From Echinostoma caproni (lineage: Eukaryota; Platyhelminthes; Trematoda; Plagiorchiida; Echinostomatidae), in NCBI GenBank assembly GCA_900618425.1, contig UZAN01039451.1:42173-106172 (forward strand): 64,000 bases of DNA. The letters run 5' to 3'. Of the stretch, positions 42,001 through 45,499 are shown piece by piece (the first letter of the stretch is position 1; each line of letters opens with the position of its first letter). Both the position numbers and the translations under genes were made by a program. Under the pieces are notes generated by a model. That model ran no database searches, had not been told where the DNA came from, and saw only the letters and a program-made list of their open reading frames with translations.

Positions 42001-42005
42001 CCCAT
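89..42005 (-). CDS. Secreted collagen-like micro-exon gene, 5' part; triple helix encoded one Gly-X-Y triplet per exon
   Basis: Spliced gene read on the minus strand from the ATG at 42005 and continuing past the left edge. Order: signal-peptide exon (41945-42005), 12-nt exon (40616-40627), two possible 9-nt exons, 15-nt exon (35416-35430), then 51 exons of 9 or 6 nt. All introns are phase 1. Each repeat exon has the form (2 bases of X codon)(Y codon)(Gly codon)(1 base), so the first base of every X codon comes from the previous exon. All 51 join in one frame without a stop and give 44 triplets and 7 dipeptides, 146 residues. Gly codons are GGA in 34, GGC in 9, GGT in 6 and GGG in 2. Y is Pro in 24 and Arg/Lys in 9, as in real collagens. 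Certain coding sequence is 526 nt in 41.9 kb. Symmetrical tiny exons behind a signal-peptide exon match flatworm micro-exon genes; a collagen product is my inference from the translation. No C-terminal domain, stop or polyadenylation site is visible. Intron sequences look unrelated to each other by eye. Confidence 0.92.
858..866 (-). CDS. Collagen micro-exon 50: Cys-Pro-Gly
   Basis: GTCCTGGCA, acceptor ttttag, donor gtgagt. Fifth Cys of the helix, again T|GT. It is required to avoid a stop between its neighbours. Confidence 0.9.
1085..1200 (-). repeat. Degenerate tRNA-headed SINE relic
   Basis: On the minus strand it contains ctcgatccttcagttggatc, which aligns by eye with the B-box and linker of the repeat at 56834-56945 (cgatccccagttggatcgat). 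It lies in the intron between collagen exons 49 and 50. Its end happens to read CTGGAC followed by gtaagc, mimicking a micro-exon donor. Confidence 0.5.
1590..1598 (-). CDS. Collagen micro-exon 49: Lys-Pro-Gly
   Basis: AACCCGGAT, acceptor tttcag, donor gtaagc. If the next exon (858) were skipped, the junction T|AA with the exon at 89 would be a stop codon. Confidence 0.88.
2108..2116 (-). CDS. Collagen micro-exon 48: Ala-Asp-Gly
   Basis: CTGATGGCA, acceptor ttacag, donor gtgagt. The internal TGA is out of frame. Confidence 0.85.
3022..3030 (-). CDS. Collagen micro-exon 47: Leu-Lys-Gly
   Basis: TAAAAGGAG, acceptor cgacag, donor gtaagt. Read in phase it is C|TA AAA GGA, so the TAA visible in the exon is out of frame. 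Confidence 0.88.
3585..3593 (-). CDS. Collagen micro-exon 46: Val-Pro-Gly
   Basis: TTCCTGGAC, acceptor aacaag (AAG type), donor gtaagt. Confidence 0.88.
4049..4057 (-). CDS. Collagen micro-exon 45: Arg-Ser-Gly
   Basis: GCTCAGGAG, acceptor ttgcag, donor gtaagt. Arg codon C|GC. Confidence 0.9.
4559..4567 (-). CDS. Collagen micro-exon 44: Val-Pro-Gly
   Basis: TCCCAGGAC, acceptor atatag, donor gtaagt. Confidence 0.9.
4982..4987 (-). CDS. Collagen micro-exon 43, 6 nt: Ala-Gly
   Basis: CTGGAG, acceptor aactag, donor gtaagt. Gly-Ala-Gly interruption. It would read Pro-Gly if exon 42 were skipped. Confidence 0.8.
6283..6291 (-). CDS. Collagen micro-exon 42: Pro-Arg-Gly, donor base unresolved
   Basis: CACGCGGAG after a strong acceptor (gtttttttag). 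The donor is gNactc, with the second base an N in this sequence, so GT cannot be confirmed. Confidence 0.7.
6440..6590 (+). repeat. Degenerate hammerhead-SINE relic
   Basis: It contains a decayed hammerhead-like stretch (gtgatgagacc then acagtgctttcag) preceded by a linker like the other copies (ggttgatggattcgc). The catalytic core is not intact. It sits in the intron before collagen exon 42. Confidence 0.4.
6912..6920 (-). CDS. Collagen micro-exon 41: Pro-Pro-Gly
   Basis: CACCTGGCC, acceptor ttccag, donor gtaagt. Same nine bases as exon 2 of the array, but X is Pro here because the previous exon ends in C. Confidence 0.92.
7109..7114 (-). pseudogene. Possible dead 6-nt collagen micro-exon
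   Basis: CCGGTC after a strong acceptor (catttttag), but the donor reads gcttgt. It fits the phase and Gly position of 6-nt exons. Either a relic or chance. It lies in the longest repeat intron (6921-9213). Confidence 0.25.
8957..8964 (-). pseudogene. Possible dead collagen micro-exon (8 nt)
   Basis: TTTCCGGT, acceptor atttag, donor gtgaaa. The 8-nt length would shift the frame. In the same intron as 7109. Confidence 0.2.
9214..9222 (-). CDS. Collagen micro-exon 40: Pro-Arg-Gly
   Basis: CTCGAGGAC, acceptor ctacag, donor gtgagt. It is followed by the longest intron of the repeat part, 6921-9213. Confidence 0.9.
9600..9608 (-). CDS. Collagen micro-exon 39: Leu-Pro-Gly
   Basis: TACCTGGAC, acceptor tttcag, donor gtaagt. 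The Leu codon is T|TA. Confidence 0.9.
10048..10053 (-). CDS. Collagen micro-exon 38, 6 nt: Glu-Gly
   Basis: AAGGAT, acceptor caacag, donor gtgagt. Two 6-nt exons stand next to each other here, giving Gly-X-Gly-Glu-Gly. Confidence 0.78.
10403..10408 (-). CDS. Collagen micro-exon 37, 6 nt: Ile or Met-Gly
   Basis: TNGGAG, acceptor tttcag, donor gtaagc. One base is unresolved. With A from the previous exon, ATN is Ile or Met. Gly-X-Gly interruption. Confidence 0.78.
11648..11656 (-). CDS. Collagen micro-exon 36: Pro-Pro-Gly
   Basis: CTCCCGGAA, acceptor atttag, donor gtaagt. Confidence 0.92.
11776..11784 (-). CDS. Collagen micro-exon 35: Pro-Pro-Gly
   Basis: CTCCTGGCC, acceptor ttacag, donor gtaagt. 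It is followed by the shortest intron of the array, 119 nt (11657-11775). Confidence 0.92.
11964..11972 (-). CDS. Collagen micro-exon 34: Leu-Ala-Gly
   Basis: TTGCTGGAC, acceptor ttttag, donor gtaagt. Confidence 0.9.
12619..12624 (-). CDS. Collagen micro-exon 33, 6 nt: Ile-Gly
   Basis: TTGGAC, acceptor ctgtag, donor gtaagt. Gly-Ile-Gly interruption; the residue is Ile, not Val, because the previous exon ends in A. Confidence 0.82.
13478..13486 (-). CDS. Collagen micro-exon 32: Glu-Pro-Gly
   Basis: AACCGGGAA, acceptor ttttag, donor gtaagt. Confidence 0.9.
13537..13558. repeat. G tract with an unresolved base
   Basis: Run of G broken by one C and one N, in the intron before collagen exon 32. 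The N suggests that sequencing had trouble here. Confidence 0.85.
13736..13744 (-). CDS. Collagen micro-exon 31: Arg-Gln-Gly
   Basis: GCCAAGGAG, acceptor tcacag, donor gtacgt. Confidence 0.87.
14433..14441 (-). CDS. Collagen micro-exon 30: Thr-Pro-Gly
   Basis: CCCCAGGAC, acceptor caacag, donor gtgagt. Confidence 0.9.
15058..15066 (-). CDS. Collagen micro-exon 29: Pro-Pro-Gly
   Basis: CTCCCGGAA, acceptor ttacag, donor gtacgt. Same nine bases as the exon at 11648-11656. Confidence 0.88.
15678..15686 (-). CDS. Collagen micro-exon 28: Arg-Pro-Gly
   Basis: GACCTGGAC, acceptor ttttag, donor gtaagt. The Arg codon A|GA is split over the junction. Confidence 0.9.
16323..16328 (-). CDS. Collagen micro-exon 27, 6 nt: Ala-Gly
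   Basis: CAGGAA, acceptor caacag, donor gtgagt. Gly-Ala-Gly interruption. Confidence 0.8.
16840..16848 (-). CDS. Collagen micro-exon 26: Ala-Pro-Gly
   Basis: CCCCCGGTG, acceptor ttttag, donor gtaagc. Confidence 0.9.
17803..17811 (-). CDS. Collagen micro-exon 25: Leu-Pro-Gly
   Basis: TGCCAGGAG, acceptor ttacag, donor gtatgt. The Leu codon is T|TG. Confidence 0.88.
18319..18327 (-). CDS. Collagen micro-exon 24: Glu-Arg-Gly
   Basis: AAAGAGGCT, acceptor ttgtag, donor gtaagt. Confidence 0.88.
19297..19305 (-). CDS. Collagen micro-exon 23: Ala-Pro-Gly, GC donor
   Basis: CTCCCGGAG, acceptor tcgcag, but the donor is gcacgt, so it would be spliced as a GC-AG intron. The flanking match is otherwise excellent. 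It is either a genuine GC donor or an exon losing function; skipping it keeps the frame. Confidence 0.65.
20160..20168 (-). CDS. Collagen micro-exon 22: Pro-Pro-Gly
   Basis: CCCCTGGCG, acceptor ttgcag, donor gtaagc. Confidence 0.9.
20675..20683 (-). CDS. Collagen micro-exon 21: Val-Ala-Gly
   Basis: TTGCCGGAC, acceptor ttgcag, donor gtaagc. Confidence 0.9.
21142..21150 (-). CDS. Collagen micro-exon 20: Ala-Arg-Gly
   Basis: CTCGAGGCG, acceptor ttttag, donor gtgagt. Confidence 0.9.
21536..21541 (-). CDS. Collagen micro-exon 19, 6 nt: Val-Gly
   Basis: TTGGAG, acceptor taacag, donor gtaaga. Y codon absent, giving Gly-Val-Gly. Confidence 0.82.
22937..22945 (-). CDS. Collagen micro-exon 18: Pro-Pro-Gly
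   Basis: CTCCCGGGG, acceptor attcag, donor gtaaga. One of only two exons with the Gly codon GGG. Confidence 0.88.
23150..23158 (-). CDS. Collagen micro-exon 17: Pro-Pro-Gly
   Basis: CTCCTGGAC, acceptor aaacag, donor gtgagt. This is the commonest form of the repeat exon. Confidence 0.92.
23911..23919 (-). pseudogene. Possible dead collagen micro-exon
   Basis: TTCATGTAC with damaged acceptor (tcgg) and donor (gcgagt); GGA would have become GTA. It is similar to the array exons but has lost both splice dinucleotides and the Gly. It could be chance. Confidence 0.25.
24068..24076 (-). CDS. Collagen micro-exon 16: Leu-Arg-Gly
   Basis: TCCGCGGTC, acceptor attcag, donor gtaagt. The intron before it (24077-24249) is 173 nt. 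Confidence 0.9.
24250..24255 (-). CDS. Collagen micro-exon 15, 6 nt: Val-Gly
   Basis: TTGGAC, acceptor aaaaag (AAG type), donor gtaagt. It lacks the Y codon and so produces a Gly-Val-Gly interruption. Same sequence as the exon at 12619-12624. Confidence 0.8.
24820..24828 (-). CDS. Collagen micro-exon 14: Pro-Pro-Gly
   Basis: CTCCCGGTG, acceptor tttaag (AAG type), donor gtaagt. Confidence 0.88.
26119..26127 (-). CDS. Collagen micro-exon 13: Pro-Ala-Gly
   Basis: CTGCTGGAC, acceptor ttttag, donor gtaagt. Confidence 0.9.
26894..26902 (-). CDS. Collagen micro-exon 12: Glu-Arg-Gly
   Basis: AACGTGGCC, acceptor tttcag, donor gtaagt. Gly-Glu-Arg is a classic charged collagen triplet. Confidence 0.9.
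27055..27063 (-). CDS. Collagen micro-exon 11: Ala-Asn-Gly
   Basis: CCAATGGTG, acceptor ctccag, donor gtaagt. The next intron is only 152 nt. Confidence 0.82.
27465..27472 (-). pseudogene. Probable dead collagen micro-exon (8 nt)
   Basis: TATAGGAC between acceptor gccag and donor gtgagt. It looks like a repeat exon that lost one base. Eight nt would break the frame between exons 10 and 11, so it should not be included in a functional transcript. Confidence 0.45.
28502..28510 (-). CDS. Collagen micro-exon 10: Cys-Ala-Gly
   Basis: GCGCTGGAG, acceptor tataag (AAG type), donor gtgagt. Fourth Cys of the series, codon T|GC. Confidence 0.87.
28805..28813 (-). CDS. Collagen micro-exon 9: Pro-Arg-Gly
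   Basis: CACGTGGAT, acceptor gtccag, donor gtaagt. It ends in T for the next Cys codon. Confidence 0.88.
29292..29300 (-). CDS. Collagen micro-exon 8: Glu-Pro-Gly
   Basis: AACCTGGTC, acceptor ttgtag, donor gtaagt. Confidence 0.9.
29995..30003 (-). CDS. Collagen micro-exon 7: Cys-Val-Gly
   Basis: GTGTCGGAG, acceptor atttag, donor gttagt, the only donor with T at +3. Third Cys of the nine-residue series (T|GT). Confidence 0.82.
30870..30878 (-). CDS. Collagen micro-exon 6: Pro-Pro-Gly
   Basis: CACCCGGAT, acceptor attaag (AAG type), donor gtgagt. It ends in T, feeding the next Cys codon. Confidence 0.87.
31244..31252 (-). CDS. Collagen micro-exon 5: Lys-Pro-Gly
   Basis: AACCCGGTC, acceptor tcgcag, donor gtaagt. 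Confidence 0.9.
32070..32078 (-). CDS. Collagen micro-exon 4: Cys-Pro-Gly
   Basis: GTCCCGGAA, acceptor acctag, donor gtaagt. The Cys codon T|GT is split over the junction; second Cys of the nine-residue series. Confidence 0.9.
32426..32434 (-). CDS. Collagen micro-exon 3: Pro-Arg-Gly
   Basis: CCCGTGGAT, acceptor atacag, donor gtgagt. It ends in T, which makes the next X codon Cys. Confidence 0.88.
32989..32997 (-). CDS. Collagen micro-exon 2: Ala-Pro-Gly
   Basis: CACCTGGCC, acceptor tcacag, donor gtaagt. The intron before it (32998-34669) holds the mariner relic. Identical in sequence to the exon at 6912-6920. Confidence 0.9.
33600..34600 (+). mobile_element. Remnant of a mariner-type DNA transposon
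   Basis: Approximate limits. The only convincing coding relic is at 34178-34378. Surrounding open stretches are in other frames and probably come from the same decayed transposase. I did not find terminal inverted repeats. It lies in the 1.7-kb intron between collagen exons 1 and 2. Confidence 0.5.
34178..34378 (+). pseudogene. Mariner-family transposase fragment, C-terminal catalytic part
   Basis: The translation contains LQNSPAHRSAI and, about 23 residues on, YSPDLVLCDFYV. These correspond to the HDNAPAHRS and YSPDLAPCDFF motifs around the second and third catalytic acidic residues of mariner transposases. The first of these Asp residues is replaced (LQN instead of HDN), and upstream parts are in other frames, so the gene is dead. 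Confidence 0.8.
34670..34678 (-). CDS. Collagen micro-exon 1: Cys-Ile-Gly
   Basis: GTATTGGAG, acceptor tcaag, donor gtgagt. The Cys codon is T|GT, with its first base from the 15-nt exon. First of four Cys spaced nine residues apart. Confidence 0.8.
35416..35430 (-). CDS. Micro-exon, 15 nt, start of the collagen helix
   Basis: GTCCTAAAGGAGCAT, acceptor atccag with a pyrimidine-rich tract, donor gtaagt. It reads (N)GT-Pro-Lys-Gly-Ala and leaves T. If the 37412 exon precedes it, the first codon is Gly, giving Gly-Pro-Lys-Gly-Ala. The leftover T makes the Cys codon of the first repeat exon. Confidence 0.75.
35609..35735 (+). repeat. tRNA-headed SINE with degenerate hammerhead
   Basis: Head with box A-like ggcagagttggtaaaatg and box B-like ggcttcgatcccc, then a linker and CTGATGAG (35693-35700). 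The tail cagtgcttccgag is shared with other copies. The second core strand reads CAAAA instead of CGAAA, so it is probably inactive. Located upstream of the 15-nt exon in the collagen gene. Confidence 0.6.
36399..36457. repeat. Imperfect (AGT)n trinucleotide repeat
   Basis: Runs of agt/ggt units. Intronic to the collagen-like gene. Confidence 0.8.
36603..36605 (-). CDS. Possible 3-nt micro-exon
   Basis: CTT between acceptor ttccag and donor gtaagt. The splice sites are good and the length is symmetrical. Including it would turn the next Gly into Cys (T|GT), which makes the collagen start less regular. It may be chance. Confidence 0.15.
36960..37024. repeat. A-rich (AAAT)n low-complexity tract
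   Basis: Imperfect aaat units over about 60 bp, intronic. Confidence 0.8.
37412..37420 (-). CDS. Possible micro-exon, 9 nt, leader region with Cys
   Basis: AATGTCCGG, acceptor aatcag, donor gtgagt. After the preceding possible exon it reads Lys-Cys-Pro and leaves G. With the 15-nt exon that G makes Gly, giving Cys-Pro-Gly-Pro-Lys-Gly-Ala, which starts the collagen pattern. That good junction is its main support. Confidence 0.5.
38735..38743 (-). CDS. Possible micro-exon, 9 nt, leader region
   Basis: CAGTTGATA with a pyrimidine-rich acceptor (gctttcattctcctatttcag) and donor gtgagt. It would add Ser-Val-Asp. The acceptor is a NAGNAG pair (cagcag), so a 6-nt form TTGATA is also possible. It does not carry Gly, so only splice-site quality and frame support it. 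Confidence 0.45.
40616..40627 (-). CDS. Micro-exon 2, 12 nt, non-collagen leader
   Basis: GAACATCCAAGT, acceptor attcag, donor gtaagt. After exon 1 it adds Gly-Thr-Ser-Lys and leaves T for the next codon. It is symmetrical phase 1 like all other exons. Assigned from splice sites, length divisible by three and an open frame. Confidence 0.65.
41945..42005 (-). CDS. Exon 1: start codon and signal peptide
   Basis: 61 nt from ATG (42005) to donor gtgagg, that is 20 codons plus one base. The peptide starts MGYLAFCLFVAIISLSFV and ends Pro-Gly. It has a hydrophobic core of about 15 residues, as in a secretory signal peptide. A TATA box stands about 60 bp upstream. The last bases, CCTGGAG, look like the end of a collagen micro-exon (Pro-Gly plus one base), so phase and Gly register are already set here. 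The exon joins to the 40616 exon as G|GA, Gly. Confidence 0.85.
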
Positions 42006-42064
42006 GGTTACGTAAGTGATTTGGTTTCGTCGGTCTGTTTGGATGAGCTAGAAAACTCCTCGAT

Positions 42065-42073
42065 GTTTATATA
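42065..42073 (-). promoter_or_regulatory. TATA box of the collagen-like gene
   Basis: Minus-strand TATATAAAC lies about 60 bp upstream of the ATG at 42005. Transcription would then start near 42035-42045, giving a short 5' UTR of roughly 30-40 nt. Inferred from sequence and spacing only. Confidence 0.55.
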
Positions 42074-42109
42074 CTGCTTCTGATCCACTGAGACCCGTGT
42101 TTTGAGTTG

Positions 42110-43299
42110 AGTGTGATCCAAATTTCCGCGATTTTGGATACGCACACAGGTCCCGCAATCATCATATTTTGACAAAACTACTACAATGAGTGGATAGATT
42201 ATTATTAACTTGTGTAGCTGTAGTTTGCAGATGAGGTCTTTGTACAAAAAGCTGCTGATGTTGGAGAACAGCATTTGAATAACATGAGAGTCGAAATGAG
42301 GTCTATTCGCTTTCCTAATTGAGAGACACGATGATTCTTGCTTTTTTGCTTACCAAACCAATGATGGAAAGTATGTCAGCGGACAAACTGTCATCACGAT
42401 CGGATTGCCAAAACATCCACCCTAACAGCTACGGTGAACTGGAGTTCACTTCACTGGACTCCTTCAAAGTGTCCATAATATATTGCTTTCAGTTGATCAT
42501 TCAGTTCTTTGTTTACGAAAACCTGCTCCAGTTCATCAGTCCATATAGATTTCCAATTTGTTTTATTATTATTATTACTCCTCCTCGTCCTACTGATGCA
42601 TATAATACCACCAGTACTTCTGTACGTAGCTCAGTGGATTTGCCAGACAGCATCCTCACAATTAACTATCGAGTTTCTTGATGTTAAGCCACATCAGAGG
42701 TAAAAAGTAATACATAAGCGTTAGGTATGCAAGCCCATTTAGAATGACATAATGAGGAGGAATCTTTAAAATCTTCTCCATCCTAACACAAGCGATAATT
42801 CACAAGTTGTTTGAAATTCTGAAAGAATAATCTGTGCAATAAATAAATGTTTTACCGACATGTTGGCTTGTTGAATCTGCTGGTCTGTACAGGCGAAACA
42901 AGACTTGAGGGATGCACAGATAGCAAATAGAATACAGGTACATTTTTAACATGATTATATTTAGGATAGGCTTCAGCAAATCATTGATCAGTTACTTCTT
43001 AAATTTATCGGCGGAAGATACCTCAGTTATTATGTATCGAAGAAAAGAAATTGTTCCCTAGAAATGGAGGTTTAATGGTCATCCCGCCTTATCCTCTCCA
43101 TGAAGGATTCGGTTGAAAAACGGATATATTGGGAGTAAGGTTATTTGACGGTAGCAAAAGACTGGAAACAAGCAAAGCATTTATTTCAAAATTTGCGAAA
43201 GATGAGAACCTCTTTAAAATAAGCAAACAAGCATGATTTTGAAGAAACGTCCACCACGATCGAGCGTGACGTACTTCAGAACGGAAACCCCGAGCTCGC
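42110..43299. other. Upstream flank of the collagen-like gene, no gene seen
   Basis: A+T-rich DNA. The longest open stretch (42319-42681, plus strand) starts with Met but has no recognisable family, no splice pattern and ordinary base composition. I regard it as chance. Confidence 0.5.
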
Positions 43300-44227
43300 A
43301 ATACAACCAATTTACAGCTGGTTAGACCAGAAGACTTGTGGTTGTAGACGTTTATTGAGGTACCGTGGCACGGAGAAAGTACCGGTACCGGCTAACAAAC
43401 GAAGGCAAGAGAACCAACGAGCGCGATAACGAGCAAAACGGAGCAAAAGCGAGGAGTGAAAGTTCCCTTCGCGGAAGGATACAGCAGTTTTCGATCGTAT
43501 AAAACAAACGTCACGTGGCGTTGGTACTGAAGTAAAAATGTGAACATACATTTAGATTGTAGATATAAAGTGGTGTCCGGCAAATGTTTGCTATTGTCCG
43601 GCTTTCACCGTACAATCGGCCACGCTACAGCAGCCACCCGCTAGAAAGTGTGAAACAACTTTCGGTTGGCAACATAAAGATGGTGATATTCTGAGGTGCA
43701 TGATGTTCACAAAAGTTCGCAGTAGATACCTAATGTTCGCGGTCGGGGCAGCATCGAGGGCATTGGAACAGCGGAGTAAGGTACTCAATGTCGAGTCAGA
43801 TGCGTGGCCGTGATTGGAATCGGAACAGAATACCAGCGAGAATTGCGTTCTGGGTTGACCAGTTGGCGTGCTTCGCCCCAGCCAAAGTACATACTTTGTT
43901 GACTAAGGTAATCGAAATCACAAGTGGATGAAAGGGCATGCCGTTCGATTCGTGGATAATCTGCAAAGTCGTTGGCTGCATAGGTGGAACCAGAATTCGT
44001 GCCAAATACATTGGACCCTGAGTGCAGTAGCCAGAGCGCGTATGTGGCTCGGTGAATATGAAAATGAAAAGAGAGCAACACATGGTGTAGCAACCGCAGA
44101 TAGACAAATGTGTACGCTTTCAGTACCAAACAGCGATTTCAATGCTAAACAAATGTCGAGCACAACTCGTGGTATTAGCCGATGCAATGGTATTGCTGTG
44201 CAATGTGCAATGTTTTAGGATCGAGTT
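43300..44227 (-). mobile_element. G+C-richer stretch, probably 3' part of the gypsy element
   Basis: This stretch directly follows the pol relic in its reading direction and is visibly richer in G+C than the surroundings. It has several overlapping open frames but no recognisable protein. The likely content is the element's 3' untranslated region or LTR. I could not define LTR ends or a second LTR copy. Confidence 0.3.
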
Positions 44228-45490
44228 TCACCTACGCTCAAAAACCTGCTTGCAAATCGATCCTGCGACCAGATTGTGAGGCAGAAGTCTCGTTCGATGG
44301 TCGAGATAGAGCTGCATCGGGTTGACTTGGACATGAACAGGGGTCACGTCCGAAGTTGTGAACGTTGCGCGAGGCTGCCGGTCTGAATACGAAGTGAATG
44401 CCTCATCCAAAACCGTGGCAGGAAGTGGTGGTTGCCGACTCGAATGTGAGGGTGTAACCTTATTCGAAGTCGTGGCAAGTTGTGGAGGCAGCCAGCTAAG
44501 ACGTGAAGCAAATGCTTCATCTAAACCTGATACAGCGGGAGAATAATGCAAGCCTGAACGTGAGACTGGTGTCGAGTTCGGAGGCTCAGAGAAATTAGCA
44601 GAAATTTCAATGTTAGCGTGCATAACGTCTCCGTCAACGTATGCCGCTTTAAGACAATCTATGATAATCGTATCGACGCGGCCCTATCGATCAACCTTGA
44701 AGATTTTATCGTGAAGTAAATTGACACGAAAGGGTCCTTTGTAAGGCTGTTGTAAGGGTTTACGTACCGTATCAAATCCTACGAATACATGTGAGCAGGA
44801 TGACAATTCTAGGGGGGCACAAACACCTGCCACTGTTGCATTCGTGTTTGCGCCGGAGACAGTGTCTGCATGAAGGTGGACAAACGTTGAATGTATGTCG
44901 GTATGCTTATGTTGACACTACTCCGTGGCGTAAATAATTCCTCAGGCAGTCGCAATGTCGTGCCGAAGATCAGTTCAGCGGCGGAACATTGGATGTCTGC
45001 CTTTACACAAGTTCTGATTCCAAGCAGAACTAGAGGTAGCGTTTCGTGCCAATTAGAATTTTCGCGCGCCTTTAGGGCAGCCTTAAGCTGGTGGTGAAAA
45101 CGCTCGACTAAACCATTAGATGCTGGATGGTAGGCTGTGGTTCGAATGCGTTCCGTACTCAGCATACGCGTTAATGAGGGGAAAAGATCGGACTCAAATT
45201 GTTGTCCTCTGTCGGTGGTGACCGTGGAGGGACAACTGTCTGNTTCTACAAATTGTCGAGCTACTGTTTCGGCCGTGACGATAGAGATGGGAATAGCTTC
45301 GGGTCATCTTGTTAACCGGTCAACGCATGTAAGTATATGCGTATACCCCTGTGACGATGGTAAAGGTCCAGCAAAGCCAATGTGCACATGATCGAATCGA
45401 GCATCAGGCGTGACAGCTCCCTGATTACCGAACATGACCCAACATCTTTTTATGTGCCCTCCAAAGTGAATGAGGCAAGCCACATCGGAT
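44228..45490 (-). pseudogene. Ty3/gypsy retrotransposon pol fragment: integrase core and C-terminal tail
   Basis: On the minus strand the part at about 45480-45400 shows the end of the integrase zinc-binding region, with its second Cys lost. It is followed by FDHVHI, LTCVDRLTR, TTDRGQQFES (45220-45180), RIRTTAYHPASNGLVERFH and LLGIRT motifs of the gypsy integrase core (to about 44930). A tail with KPLQQPYKGPF-like and IIIDCLK-like stretches follows, running into an open frame that ends at 44228. Breaks: an in-frame TGA at 45304-45306 in place of an expected Trp, an N at 45243 in a short deleted-looking stretch, and further stops in the tail. No reverse transcriptase, protease or gag is seen. 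Confidence 0.88.
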
Positions 45491-45499
45491 AGTCAGGTC

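Noticed and set aside
1..42005. CRISPR-like or satellite array because of the regularly recurring acttacgtccaggagctg motif
   Set aside because: Spacing is irregular (about 0.13-2.3 kb), only about 18 bp recur, and the recurring part is exactly acceptor, 9-nt exon and donor on the minus strand.
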